A program made the translations under genes and the position numbers. Below the pieces are notes generated by a model. The model searched no databases, was not told the DNA's origin, and saw only the letters and a program-made list of their open reading frames with translations. A stretch of DNA of 64,000 nt from JAVBSC01 sp031547305 (GTDB lineage: Bacteria > Desulfobacterota > Desulfovibrionia > Desulfovibrionales > Desulfovibrionaceae), in contig JAVBSC010000039.1 of assembly GCA_031547305.1 (NCBI GenBank), forward strand, positions 1-64,000, written 5' to 3'. This document shows positions 15,449 through 22,726 of the stretch, in pieces. Positions within the stretch are counted from its first letter, which is position 1. Every line of letters begins with the position of its first letter.

Positions 15449-17188
15449 CTATCCATGCGCGTGATGATGCCGGTGCCGCATGCTTTCCACAAACTTGCCG
15501 CGCAGGGCCCGGGCCAGTTGTTCCGCGATTGCTTCCTTGTCCAGCCGCCGCTTGAGCCCTTGCACCAGGATGGGGCCGGCCAGGCGAACTTCGTCGTGCG
15601 GTCCGGGCAGCGCGGCCAGCAGGCAACCTTTGTAAACTCCCACGGCAATGCGTACGCCGTCCTTCACGTGGCGGCCCTCCCCTTTGGCGAAACGCACCAG
15701 GTACGGCGCGGCGGCCTGCGGATCCAGGGCCAGAATCGCCTCCACGCTGAAATCCTTATCTTCCGCGCCCACTCCGCCGGTGGTCACCACAGCCCGGCTG
15801 TTTTGCGCCGCTTCGCGCAGGGCCCCGGCCAGGGCTTCCAGGTTGTCCGGCAAGCTTCCGCCGGCCCGGACGGGAAACCCGGATTCGGAAAAAATCTTGC
15901 AGAGATACGGGGTGTTGGTGTCCTCAATGTTCTTGGCGATCAGCTCAAACCCAGTGGGGAAGACCATAACCCCGGCCGCGCCCGCCGCTCGAATGGAGGA
16001 AGCCATTTCCCCGGCCGCGCGCAGCGCGTTGCGGGCCGAGTCCTCGTCCAGGCTGATGGCCCCCAGAATGCCCTGGGAATGCACCGCGGCGTCCGAATCC
16101 AGCCGGACGCCGGGCAGTGCGGCCAGGGCGGCCAGCAGGCGTTTTTCCCTGCCGAAAAACTGGGCCGCGTTTATGTCTGGCACCAGAATATCCAGAGCCA
16201 CCTGGCCAGGCCGCACGTCAATAACCGCCACCTTGTCCGGCGGCAGTTCCAGCGCCTGAGCCGCGCCGGCGGCCAAATCGGTAAGGTTGGCGGCCTCAAG
16301 TTCCACGCCCTGGATGCGCAGCTCGGTCTTGCTGAGCAGGTTAAGCGCGAGATCCGGACCCTGGGCCTTGAGTTCCGGAAGCTCCCAAGGCCGCTCCACG
16401 TCCAGGCGGCAGTCCGCCAGGGGCGCGTCCACAATGGCCTGGCCAATGTCCAGAATATCCACGTCGTGTCCGCAGATTTCGTCTATCCGCTCCAGGCGGA
16501 CGCCGCCGGCGAAGGCCAGGGAAATATCCCGCCGCCGGCCGGAACGGACCGCCATGTCCGCCACCAGATCCAGGTCCTCCAGGCGGCCGGTGTCCACCAT
16601 CAGAATGTCCGCCCCTCCCAGCAGCGCGGCCAGCGTCTCGTCTTTAAGGCTTTCAATCAGTCCCCGGAGTTGGATGACTTTCAGGCGCCCGGCCATGTGG
16701 CTGACTCCGGCCAGGGTTTTTTCCACAGAACCGAACATGCGCACGTAGTTTTTATCCAGGTAGACAAAAGGGCGATCCGCGATGCAGCCGCCCGCGCCGC
16801 CCGCGTGCACGGCCCGGCGCAAGGCGGGCTTGAATTCCAGGGGCATTTTTTTGGCCGCGCCCGCCACTATGCGCACCCGGCCGGCGGCGGCGGCCACGGC
16901 GGCCGCCGTGGCCCTGGCTATGCCGGAAGGCTTGGCGATGCAGCCGATGACCTGGTCTTCCGCAATGGCCACGGCCTTGGCCGGACCGCGAAAGACCAGG
17001 ACCGGTTCCCCGGCCGAGGCCCGTGCCCCTTCCGCCAGAGAACGCGAAAGGACGCAGCCCAGGGCTTTCAGGCGCATGGCCGCATCTTCCAGACCGCAGA
17101 CCAGGCCGCTTTGCTCCATGCGGACAGCGGCCTTGAACTCCTGGCCCTCCAGGGAGGCGAAGATGGCTTCGCGCAAATCAGCGTCCAT
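15449..17188 (-). CDS. Fusion: NadC-like phosphoribosyltransferase and CinA/MoCF-like nucleotide domain
   Basis: 579 residues from the ATG at 17188, which follows GAAGGG and lies 2 nt after the upstream stop. Residues about 1-270 resemble quinolinate phosphoribosyltransferase (NadC/ModD): GIARATAAAVAAAAG, LLGGADILMVDTGRLEDL and LAFAGGVRLERI fit its barrel. Residues about 285-370 are a second alpha/beta segment, and about 400-560 a CinA/MogA-type domain with GFELIAKNIEDTNTPYL and AVVTTGGVGAEDKDFSVEA. The tail is His-rich (RHRHHHAHG). NadC joins a pyridine acid to PRPP; the CinA N-domain hydrolyses ADP-ribose-type nucleotides. A pyridine-nucleotide job is therefore plausible but unproven. The gene sits between the unknown LarA-like gene and the hydratase. 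Confidence 0.75.
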   Translation of the reverse strand: MDADLREAIFASLEGQEFKAAVRMEQSGLVCGLEDAAMRLKALGCVLSRSLAEGARASAGEPVLVFRGPAKAVAIAEDQVIGCIAKPSGIARATAAAVAAAAGRVRIVAGAAKKMPLEFKPALRRAVHAGGAGGCIADRPFVYLDKNYVRMFGSVEKTLAGVSHMAGRLKVIQLRGLIESLKDETLAALLGGADILMVDTGRLEDLDLVADMAVRSGRRRDISLAFAGGVRLERIDEICGHDVDILDIGQAIVDAPLADCRLDVERPWELPELKAQGPDLALNLLSKTELRIQGVELEAANLTDLAAGAAQALELPPDKVAVIDVRPGQVALDILVPDINAAQFFGREKRLLAALAALPGVRLDSDAAVHSQGILGAISLDEDSARNALRAAGEMASSIRAAGAAGVMVFPTGFELIAKNIEDTNTPYLCKIFSESGFPVRAGGSLPDNLEALAGALREAAQNSRAVVTTGGVGAEDKDFSVEAILALDPQAAAPYLVRFAKGEGRHVKDGVRIAVGVYKGCLLAALPGPHDEVRLAGPILVQGLKRRLDKEAIAEQLARALRGKFVESMRHRHHHAHG

Positions 17189-17190
17189 GC

Positions 17191-18630
17191 CTAGCCCTTC
17201 AAAATAGCCGGGTCCACGCCGCGCTGGCGCAGCCACTTGGGCAGCAGGACTTCATCGACCTTTTTGCTCACGGCCGGGGCTTTGGCGCGCAAGAGAGCGG
17301 CAAGGGGCTCGCTCACGTTTATGCCGCCCACTGCGCCGTCAAAAATAATCACTTTGTCCGTGCCGGCGCTTTTCACGGCAAAATGCATGGCTCCGTCCAG
17401 ATCCCCGGCTATGGTCGCGCAACTCATGTACTCCACGTTCTGGGAATCGCGGTTCATCACCCCGGCCTGCTCCGGCGTGACCACAATGGTGGGGATGTGC
17501 TCGCTGAAGAACGCGCTGGGGTAGCCGCCCCAGGCGTAGTTGTGCACGCACATCTTTATTGCCGGGTTGACCGGGGCCACTTTGTCGCTGAGCGGCCCGC
17601 CGCGTCCGTAAAAAGCCTCTGTATACCAGGTGTAGCCGGGCAGGGGCATGTCCAAATCAAAAAGATCCGTGTTGGCGCCGGTGAAGTTGGCGTAAATGAC
17701 CCCGGCGGCGAAAACGTAGGGTACCGGGCAGGGAAAGTCCAATACGGCCACGCAGTCCTGAATTTCTCCGAGCAGGGTCATGATCTTGCCGTAATAGCGG
17801 CAGCCGGCCACGGTGATGCGGTCGTTCACGGCGTACAGGTCGTTATCCGCGTCCACGCCCACCACGCCCACCGGGGACATATCCAGGAAGGTGGCGAAGG
17901 CGAACTTGGACTGCACGAAGTCCGAGGCGAAAATGGACCGGGCCGTGAAGTTGGCCGCGCGCGGGCCCAGATTCTGGTGGTACGTGGAACGGGTTTCAAT
18001 GCGGGCGTAGGACATGCCGAAAGGCTTGACCGCCCGGTCCACCTGGCGGTGAAAATGCACTTCGCGCACGTCGCTGTTATGGGCGTGGACAATCCAATCC
18101 GCGTCGTAAACGGCTTTCAGTCCGTACAAGGTGCCTATTTCCGTCTCAATGGGAATGCCTTCGTCAATGGGGGCGCAGCCTTTGGTCTTGCCCTTGCCGA
18201 AGTGCGCGTCCAGGCCAAAGGCCTTTATGTATTCCTCGGTCTCGCGGAAGCGCAGCCCCACCCCGGCGCGCAGGCGTATGTTCTTGCAGCCGGTGCGGGC
18301 GGCTATTTCGTCCCGGATGGTTTTGAGCATCACGGAGTACGGCTCGCCTCCCAGCAGGGTAAAACCGTGGTGCGAGGCGCAGATGTTCACGGACTGATCC
18401 GGCTTGATCATGTCCATGTTGACGTTTTTAAGCGCCTGGCGGGTGGCTTCGGCTACGGATTCGATTCCGCCGGGGCCGGGAAAAACCACGGCCGGGCTGT
18501 CCGGAAAAAGTTCCCTGAGCAGGACCGAAGTGATGCCCGGAAGCTGCGCGGCGCGCCTGGCCACAAATTCCGGGGCCACGCCGTACTGGGAAACGCGCGG
18601 CGGGGCCGGCATGATGGGTGCGTTCGGCAT
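17191..18630 (-). CDS. Conserved protein of unknown function, LarA-like motif order
   Basis: 479 residues, no signal peptide, no firm family match. It is rich in potential metal ligands: NICASHHGFTLLGG (about residues 82-95), WIVHAHNSDVREVHFHRQVD (about residues 180-199) and TRSTYHQNLG. The order of elements (a His-bearing strand, a helix, RAGVGLRFRETEEY, then a K-A-V-x-x-A-D-W-I-x-x-H segment) recalls lactate racemase LarA/DUF2088, where a nickel-pincer nucleotide sits between such motifs, but identity is too low to be sure. It is 5 nt downstream of the ferredoxin gene and 2 nt upstream of the NadC-CinA fusion, so all three are likely to work together. Confidence 0.45.
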   Translation of the reverse strand: MPNAPIMPAPPRVSQYGVAPEFVARRAAQLPGITSVLLRELFPDSPAVVFPGPGGIESVAEATRQALKNVNMDMIKPDQSVNICASHHGFTLLGGEPYSVMLKTIRDEIAARTGCKNIRLRAGVGLRFRETEEYIKAFGLDAHFGKGKTKGCAPIDEGIPIETEIGTLYGLKAVYDADWIVHAHNSDVREVHFHRQVDRAVKPFGMSYARIETRSTYHQNLGPRAANFTARSIFASDFVQSKFAFATFLDMSPVGVVGVDADNDLYAVNDRITVAGCRYYGKIMTLLGEIQDCVAVLDFPCPVPYVFAAGVIYANFTGANTDLFDLDMPLPGYTWYTEAFYGRGGPLSDKVAPVNPAIKMCVHNYAWGGYPSAFFSEHIPTIVVTPEQAGVMNRDSQNVEYMSCATIAGDLDGAMHFAVKSAGTDKVIIFDGAVGGINVSEPLAALLRAKAPAVSKKVDEVLLPKWLRQRGVDPAILKG

Positions 18631-18635
18631 GTTCG

Positions 18636-19241
18636 TTACCTCCTGGGGGAATTGACTATTTCATTGAACAAGGCAAGGTCGTCGTCAAAATAGAACCCGC
18701 GCTTGTTGTATTTTTGTTTGATTTCCGCCGGAATATCCTTGAGTTGCGGGGTTTTGCCATACCACTGCCAGCCGCCTTCCGGAGGCGTGGGCGTGATGCC
18801 GGCCGCGTCCAGCATGCGCAGGGCAGGCTGGATGCATTCCACTGAGCAGCCCATGCGCAGGCCGGTGCGCAAAGAGATAAGCTCCGGCGTGCGCGCGCCG
18901 TCCAGAATGGCCTGGGCAACCTCGTCGGCCCTGGTGGCCGTACAGTAGCAGAGGATTTGTCCGGGGTTGAAGCCGGCCTTTTTGCACAGCTCTTCAATGC
19001 GCGGCCGGTCTTGTTCCTTTACCTCCACGGATACGGTGAACGGCTTGTCCAGGCGGACCAGGCTTACGGCCTCCACCGGGCAGCGCTGGTGACAGTTGGC
19101 GCAGGCCAGGCATTTTGCCGCGTCCACCACCGCTTTTTTATCGACAACGCTTATGGCCAGGGTCGGGCACACCTTGGAGCAGATGCCGCAGCCTATGCAA
19201 ACATCGGTATCGATTTGCGATCTGAGCGTAATGGTTTTCAC
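18636..19241 (-). CDS. Ferredoxin with C-terminal BFD-like [2Fe-2S] domain
   Basis: 201 residues from a GTG at 19241 with an ideal GGAGG site; a longer frame upstream would include the promoter. Two 4Fe-4S motifs, CIGCGICSKVCP and CLACANCHQRCP, occupy about residues 15-55. The C-terminal half has CYCTATRADEVAQAI and GCSVECIQPALRML, a pattern of the bacterioferritin-associated ferredoxin fold (C-x-C...C-x3-C here rather than C-x2-C). It is the first gene after the promoter at 19291-19318 and probably hands electrons to an enzyme of the operon or takes them from one. The partner is unknown. Confidence 0.8.
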   Translation of the reverse strand: MKTITLRSQIDTDVCIGCGICSKVCPTLAISVVDKKAVVDAAKCLACANCHQRCPVEAVSLVRLDKPFTVSVEVKEQDRPRIEELCKKAGFNPGQILCYCTATRADEVAQAILDGARTPELISLRTGLRMGCSVECIQPALRMLDAAGITPTPPEGGWQWYGKTPQLKDIPAEIKQKYNKRGFYFDDDLALFNEIVNSPRR

Positions 19242-19272
19242 CCTTTCCTCCTTAAAACAAACTATGTTCCGC

Positions 19273-19302
19273 ATTATCGAACGCAATTCTATTTTATCGA
19301 AA
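19273..19302. promoter_or_regulatory. Candidate IclR-family operator
   Basis: On the minus strand GTTCGATAAT (19273-19282) is followed by GCGGAAC, giving a GTTC...GAAC inverted repeat. A second TTCGATAA lies exactly 20 bp away at 19294-19301. From memory GTTCGATAAT is the half-site reported for PcaR/PcaU/PobR-type IclR regulators. The sites straddle the -10 and predicted start of the operon. Confidence 0.55.
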
Positions 19303-19318
19303 ACAACAAAAGTGTCAA
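19291..19318 (-). promoter_or_regulatory. Sigma-70-type promoter of the ferredoxin-to-IclR operon
   Basis: The minus strand has consensus TTGACA (19313-19318), 16 nt, then TAAAAT (19291-19296, 5 of 6). Transcription would start near 19284, about 43 nt before the GTG start of the ferredoxin gene. Confidence 0.75.
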
Positions 19319-19330
19319 GGTTTCTCCGGC

Positions 19331-19371
19331 AAAAATGAATCGGGCGTCATCGCCGTCCAGCGATAACGCCC
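19331..19371 (-). terminator. Intrinsic terminator of the ABC importer operon
   Basis: A 12-position stem with one mismatch (19342-19353 with 19360-19371) is followed on the minus strand by GATTCATTTTT. It lies about 90 nt after the binding-protein stop and just before the next promoter, separating importer from catabolic genes. Confidence 0.68.
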
Positions 19372-19463
19372 GCATTTTGTGGCGATTTAGTATTTGTTTT
19401 GCGAACAAACTCCAAGCCGCCGGGGTTTTGCAAAGTCGCGTCAGCGCCAAGGCCGGACCGGCG

Positions 19464-20489
19464 CTACTTCACCCCCAGCTCATCCAGGGCTTTAAGCAGG
19501 TATTCCGGCTTGACGAAGCTCTGGGCCGGAACGTCGTACTTCTTATCAAGCAGCCCGGCATCCACAAACATCTTCGCAATATTGCCATACCAGGTCATGG
19601 CCGTGCCGTCCGTAAAAATGCGGCGCATGTCCGGGGCGGAAAGCCAGTGGGTCTTGGCCACCAGAAGGTGCGCCGTGTCGTAATCCTGGTGGATGTACTC
19701 CGCCACCCTGGCCACTGTGGCGTCCATATTATTGTAACGGTATTCGCTGCCGCGCGCCCAGGCCTTTAAAAAGCGCACCACCACGTCCGGATGTTCCTTA
19801 AGATATGACGGCGAAACCACCCAGCTGTCTGTGAAGGCAATTTTGGAAGAAAAATCGTCGGCCGAAGCTATGGTGACAATATTAGACGCGCCGAGCTCTT
19901 TACGGATTTGGTCCGTGAACGGCGACTCCGTGGCTACCGCGTCTATCTTGCCGGCCATGAAGGCCGTGACCTTGCCGGAGGCGTCCATGTTCACGGCGTG
20001 GACGTCCGAGCGCTTCATGCCGTTAAAGTCCAGCGCCAGCGAAAGCAGGAGATCCGAAGTCGTTCCGGCGGCGAAGGCAACGGTTTTACCCTTCAGATCC
20101 TTGAATCTTTTGATGCCGGAATTCGCGCGGGCCATGATTTCATCGCTGGTGTCCGTGCTGTCCAGGGCGATGACGTAGCATTGCCCCTGCGGCGCGAACA
20201 CATGGCCGCCCAGGCCTATGTAAGCGATGTTTATCTGTCCGGAAGCCATGGCCGCCAGTTCCGACGCGCCGGAAGTGAACTGCACCAGGTTGACCTTAAT
20301 ATTTTCTTCCGCGAAATACCCCTTGTCCATGGCATTGATGATGCCGCCGAGCGAGTTTATGTTCGGCATGTAGGCCACGGTTACGACGTCCTTGTCCGCG
20401 GCGGCTTCGCAACGCCCGGCTCCGAACGCCCCGCGGGACGCAAGCAGCGCGGCCGCCATGAACAGGATGGACAGGCATTTTTTCAACAT
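19464..20489 (-). CDS. ABC transporter substrate-binding protein, TauA/SsuA/NMT1-like
   Basis: 341 residues with a signal peptide (KK, hydrophobic core, cut near AFG or CEA). VAYMPNINSLGGIINAMDKGYFAEENIKV and the QINIAYIGLGG region are typical of the NMT1/SsuA group that binds sulfonates, taurine, nitrate, pyrimidines or aromatic acids. It is the last gene of a three-gene importer operon with the ATPase and permease just upstream. Given the neighbours, a small aromatic or organic acid is as likely as a sulfonate; the ligand cannot be read from sequence. Confidence 0.88.
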   Translation of the reverse strand: MLKKCLSILFMAAALLASRGAFGAGRCEAAADKDVVTVAYMPNINSLGGIINAMDKGYFAEENIKVNLVQFTSGASELAAMASGQINIAYIGLGGHVFAPQGQCYVIALDSTDTSDEIMARANSGIKRFKDLKGKTVAFAAGTTSDLLLSLALDFNGMKRSDVHAVNMDASGKVTAFMAGKIDAVATESPFTDQIRKELGASNIVTIASADDFSSKIAFTDSWVVSPSYLKEHPDVVVRFLKAWARGSEYRYNNMDATVARVAEYIHQDYDTAHLLVAKTHWLSAPDMRRIFTDGTAMTWYGNIAKMFVDAGLLDKKYDVPAQSFVKPEYLLKALDELGVK

Positions 20490-20507
20490 ACGGCAATCTC
20501 CTTGGTT

Positions 20508-21317
20508 TTAACGCGCATGGGCCAGGTAGTCCTTGTATACTTTGCCCCAGATCGCGTTTCGCATTTCGGTGAAATCCGCGCTCATTTTTGTCTCCTGGTT
20601 GCGCGGATACGGCAGGCCTATATCTATGACCTCGCTTATTCTGCCCGGCCTGGCGCTCATTATCACCACCCTGGTGGCCAGAAGGACGGCTTCGTCAACA
20701 TCGTGGGTTATGAAAAAGCATGTTTTGCGCTCGCTTTCCCAGGCCCGCAGCAGATTTTCCTGCAGCTGGGCTCTGGTTTGCGCGTCCAGCGCGCCGAAAG
20801 GCTCATCCATGAGCAGCACGTCAGGATTCGTGGCATAGGCCCTGGCGATGGCCACACGCTGCTTCATGCCCCCGGAAAGCTCCCTGGGGTATGAAGAGTC
20901 AAAGCCTCCCAGGCCGACAAGCTCGATATACTTGTCCGCTTTAGCATGGCGTTCCGCCGCCGGCACGCCGTGCATGCGCAGGCCGAATTCCACGTTGCTG
21001 CGTACGGTAAGCCAGGGGTACAAAGCGTACTGCTGGAATATCACCCCCTTTCCCTCGCCCGGACCCGTGACCGGCTTGCCCTTTACCCTCACTTCGCCGG
21101 AAGAGGCTTTGCTGAGCCCGGCAATAATGTTGAGCAGCGTGGTCTTGCCGCAGCCGGAAGGCCCGACCACGCAGACGAACTCGTTTTTGGCCATGGCCAT
21201 GTCCACGCGCGCGAGCGCCGTAAAATCGCCTTTGGCGGTTTTATAAATTTTTGAAACGCCGGATATTTCTATTTCCGGGCCGGAAAAACCTTCGCCGGGC
21301 GTACCGCGTGCGGTCAT
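20508..21317 (-). CDS. ABC transporter ATP-binding protein, TauB/SsuB-like
   Basis: 269 residues. Walker A GPSGCGKTT, signature LSGGMKQR, Walker B VLLMDEPFGALD and the switch His in FFITHDVDEA are all intact. The sequence belongs to the nitrate/sulfonate/taurine importer ATPases. Its start overlaps the permease stop by 4 nt, and the binding protein follows 18 nt downstream, so the three form one importer. Confidence 0.94.
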   Translation of the reverse strand: MTARGTPGEGFSGPEIEISGVSKIYKTAKGDFTALARVDMAMAKNEFVCVVGPSGCGKTTLLNIIAGLSKASSGEVRVKGKPVTGPGEGKGVIFQQYALYPWLTVRSNVEFGLRMHGVPAAERHAKADKYIELVGLGGFDSSYPRELSGGMKQRVAIARAYATNPDVLLMDEPFGALDAQTRAQLQENLLRAWESERKTCFFITHDVDEAVLLATRVVIMSARPGRISEVIDIGLPYPRNQETKMSADFTEMRNAIWGKVYKDYLAHAR

Positions 21318-22096
21318 GATTGCTTCACCTCCTGCCAGCGCGTGAGCTTTTTCTCCAAAAACAACACAAGCCTGTCGAAAACAAAGCCAATCACGCCGAT
21401 AACCGCTATGCCCATAAGCACGACGTTCATTTTAAAATACATGCCCGCCTGTTGAATCATGGTGCCAAGCCCGGTTGAGGAGCCGGTCAGTTCGGCGGCC
21501 ACCAGGGTGGTAAGCGCCGCGGCCAGGCCCAGGCGGACGCCGGTGAGAATGTACGGGAAGGAAGCCGGCACGATCACATGAAAAAAAATCTGGGCGTCAT
21601 TGGCGTCAAACACCCTTGCCGCCTTGATCAAAGTGAGATCCACATTTTTTATGCCCTGGTAGATGGTCACGACCATGGTCAGAAATACAGCGAAAAAGAT
21701 GATCATTATCTTGGCGCTGGTCCCTATGCCGAAGGTGGCGATCACAATGGGGATCAGCGCTATGGGCGGCACTGTGCGCAAAAACTGGATCCACGGCTCC
21801 ACGATGACCCGGAAAGGCCTGTACCAGCCAAGCAGAAAAGCCACCGGGACCGACACCACAAAGCCGAGCAGAAAACCTCCGACAACCCGGATCAGGCTGT
21901 CCCCCACGTTCACCAGCAACGTACCGTCGCGCAGGCTGCCCATAAAAGCCGCGGCCACCTCGGAAGGAGGCACGATTACCGGGCGCACGCTGGGGATCGA
22001 GGAAATCCCGCTCCACAGCAAAAAAGCGCAGCATACGGAGATGGCAAGAAAAATAAAACCCGTACTCCATTTGGAGATAAATTTTGTATTTTTCAC
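21314..22096 (-). CDS. ABC transporter permease, TauC/SsuC-like
   Basis: 260 residues from a GTG at 22096 behind AGAGGG. About six membrane segments are visible, and the cytoplasmic coupling loop KAARVFDANDAQIFFHVIVPA (shorter core AARVFDANDAQIFF) matches the EAA loop of this family. It forms the inner-membrane channel for the importer and is the first gene of the operon, about 80 nt after the promoter at 22181-22208. Confidence 0.92.
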   Translation of the reverse strand: MKNTKFISKWSTGFIFLAISVCCAFLLWSGISSIPSVRPVIVPPSEVAAAFMGSLRDGTLLVNVGDSLIRVVGGFLLGFVVSVPVAFLLGWYRPFRVIVEPWIQFLRTVPPIALIPIVIATFGIGTSAKIMIIFFAVFLTMVVTIYQGIKNVDLTLIKAARVFDANDAQIFFHVIVPASFPYILTGVRLGLAAALTTLVAAELTGSSTGLGTMIQQAGMYFKMNVVLMGIAVIGVIGFVFDRLVLFLEKKLTRWQEVKQS

Positions 22097-22180
22097 CGAC
22101 TATCCCTCTTTATTACCACAAAAATTACAACATCACTCATATAAATAATTACAACACACATCACTCCTTCAAATATAAGC

Positions 22181-22208
22181 ATATTACTCAATATGAAAAT
22201 GATGTCAA
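22181..22208 (-). promoter_or_regulatory. Promoter of the ABC importer operon
   Basis: Consensus TTGACA on the minus strand (22203-22208), 16 nt, then TAATAT (22181-22186). The surrounding 22,097-22,340 is strongly AT-rich. The remainder of the gap to the tRNA (22,341-22,561) is GC-rich and contains a small GCGGCT/AGCCGC hairpin at 22475-22491 but no gene I can support. Confidence 0.6.
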
Positions 22209-22561
22209 TTTTTGTTACATCACAACAAAATGCAGAGGATAAATTATCATAATACATTTTGTTATTTTTGAAATAATTGAATATAGCATGCATAAATTAT
22301 AAAAATTAAGCAAAAATAAAAATCAATGCATATCTGGAATCACTTAAAAAATAGCCAAAAAAACGAATCCTCCAGGGGCGGAGGGCGCTGGCGCCGGGAA
22401 TAATATTTTGCCGTGGATAAAAAAGACGGATCAAGGGCTCCGGCAAGCCAGAGCGTAAGCGGCAAGCGAGGAGGGCGGCTTTTACAGCCGCGGCCGGATC
22501 TTCAGCCTTAGACAGACGGGAAAAGTTGTGGTAATTTTAACCTGTCGTTGCTGCCAATAAC

Positions 22562-22596
22562 AAAAAAAGGACTCACGAATTTCTTCGTAAGTCCTT
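22562..22596 (-). terminator. Intrinsic terminator of tRNA-Lys
   Basis: On the minus strand a long stem (AAGGACTTACGAA pairing with TTCGTGAGTCCTT, GAAA-type loop, one mismatch) ends in seven T. It lies 10 nt after the tRNA 3' end. Confidence 0.93.
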
Positions 22597-22606
22597 CCGG
22601 AGTTTC

Positions 22607-22682
<76 letters not shown>

Positions 22683-22697
22683 ATATTGCGAGTGAGT

Positions 22698-22726
22698 TAA
22701 GTATGTTCAGAGCGTCTGGAAGTCAA
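22698..22726 (-). promoter_or_regulatory. Promoter of tRNA-Lys, overlapping the dsbD start
   Basis: TTGACT (22721-22726), 17 nt, TACTTA (22698-22703) on the minus strand, placing the start about 8 nt before the mature tRNA. The -10 touches the first base of the divergent dsbD start codon. Confidence 0.7.
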
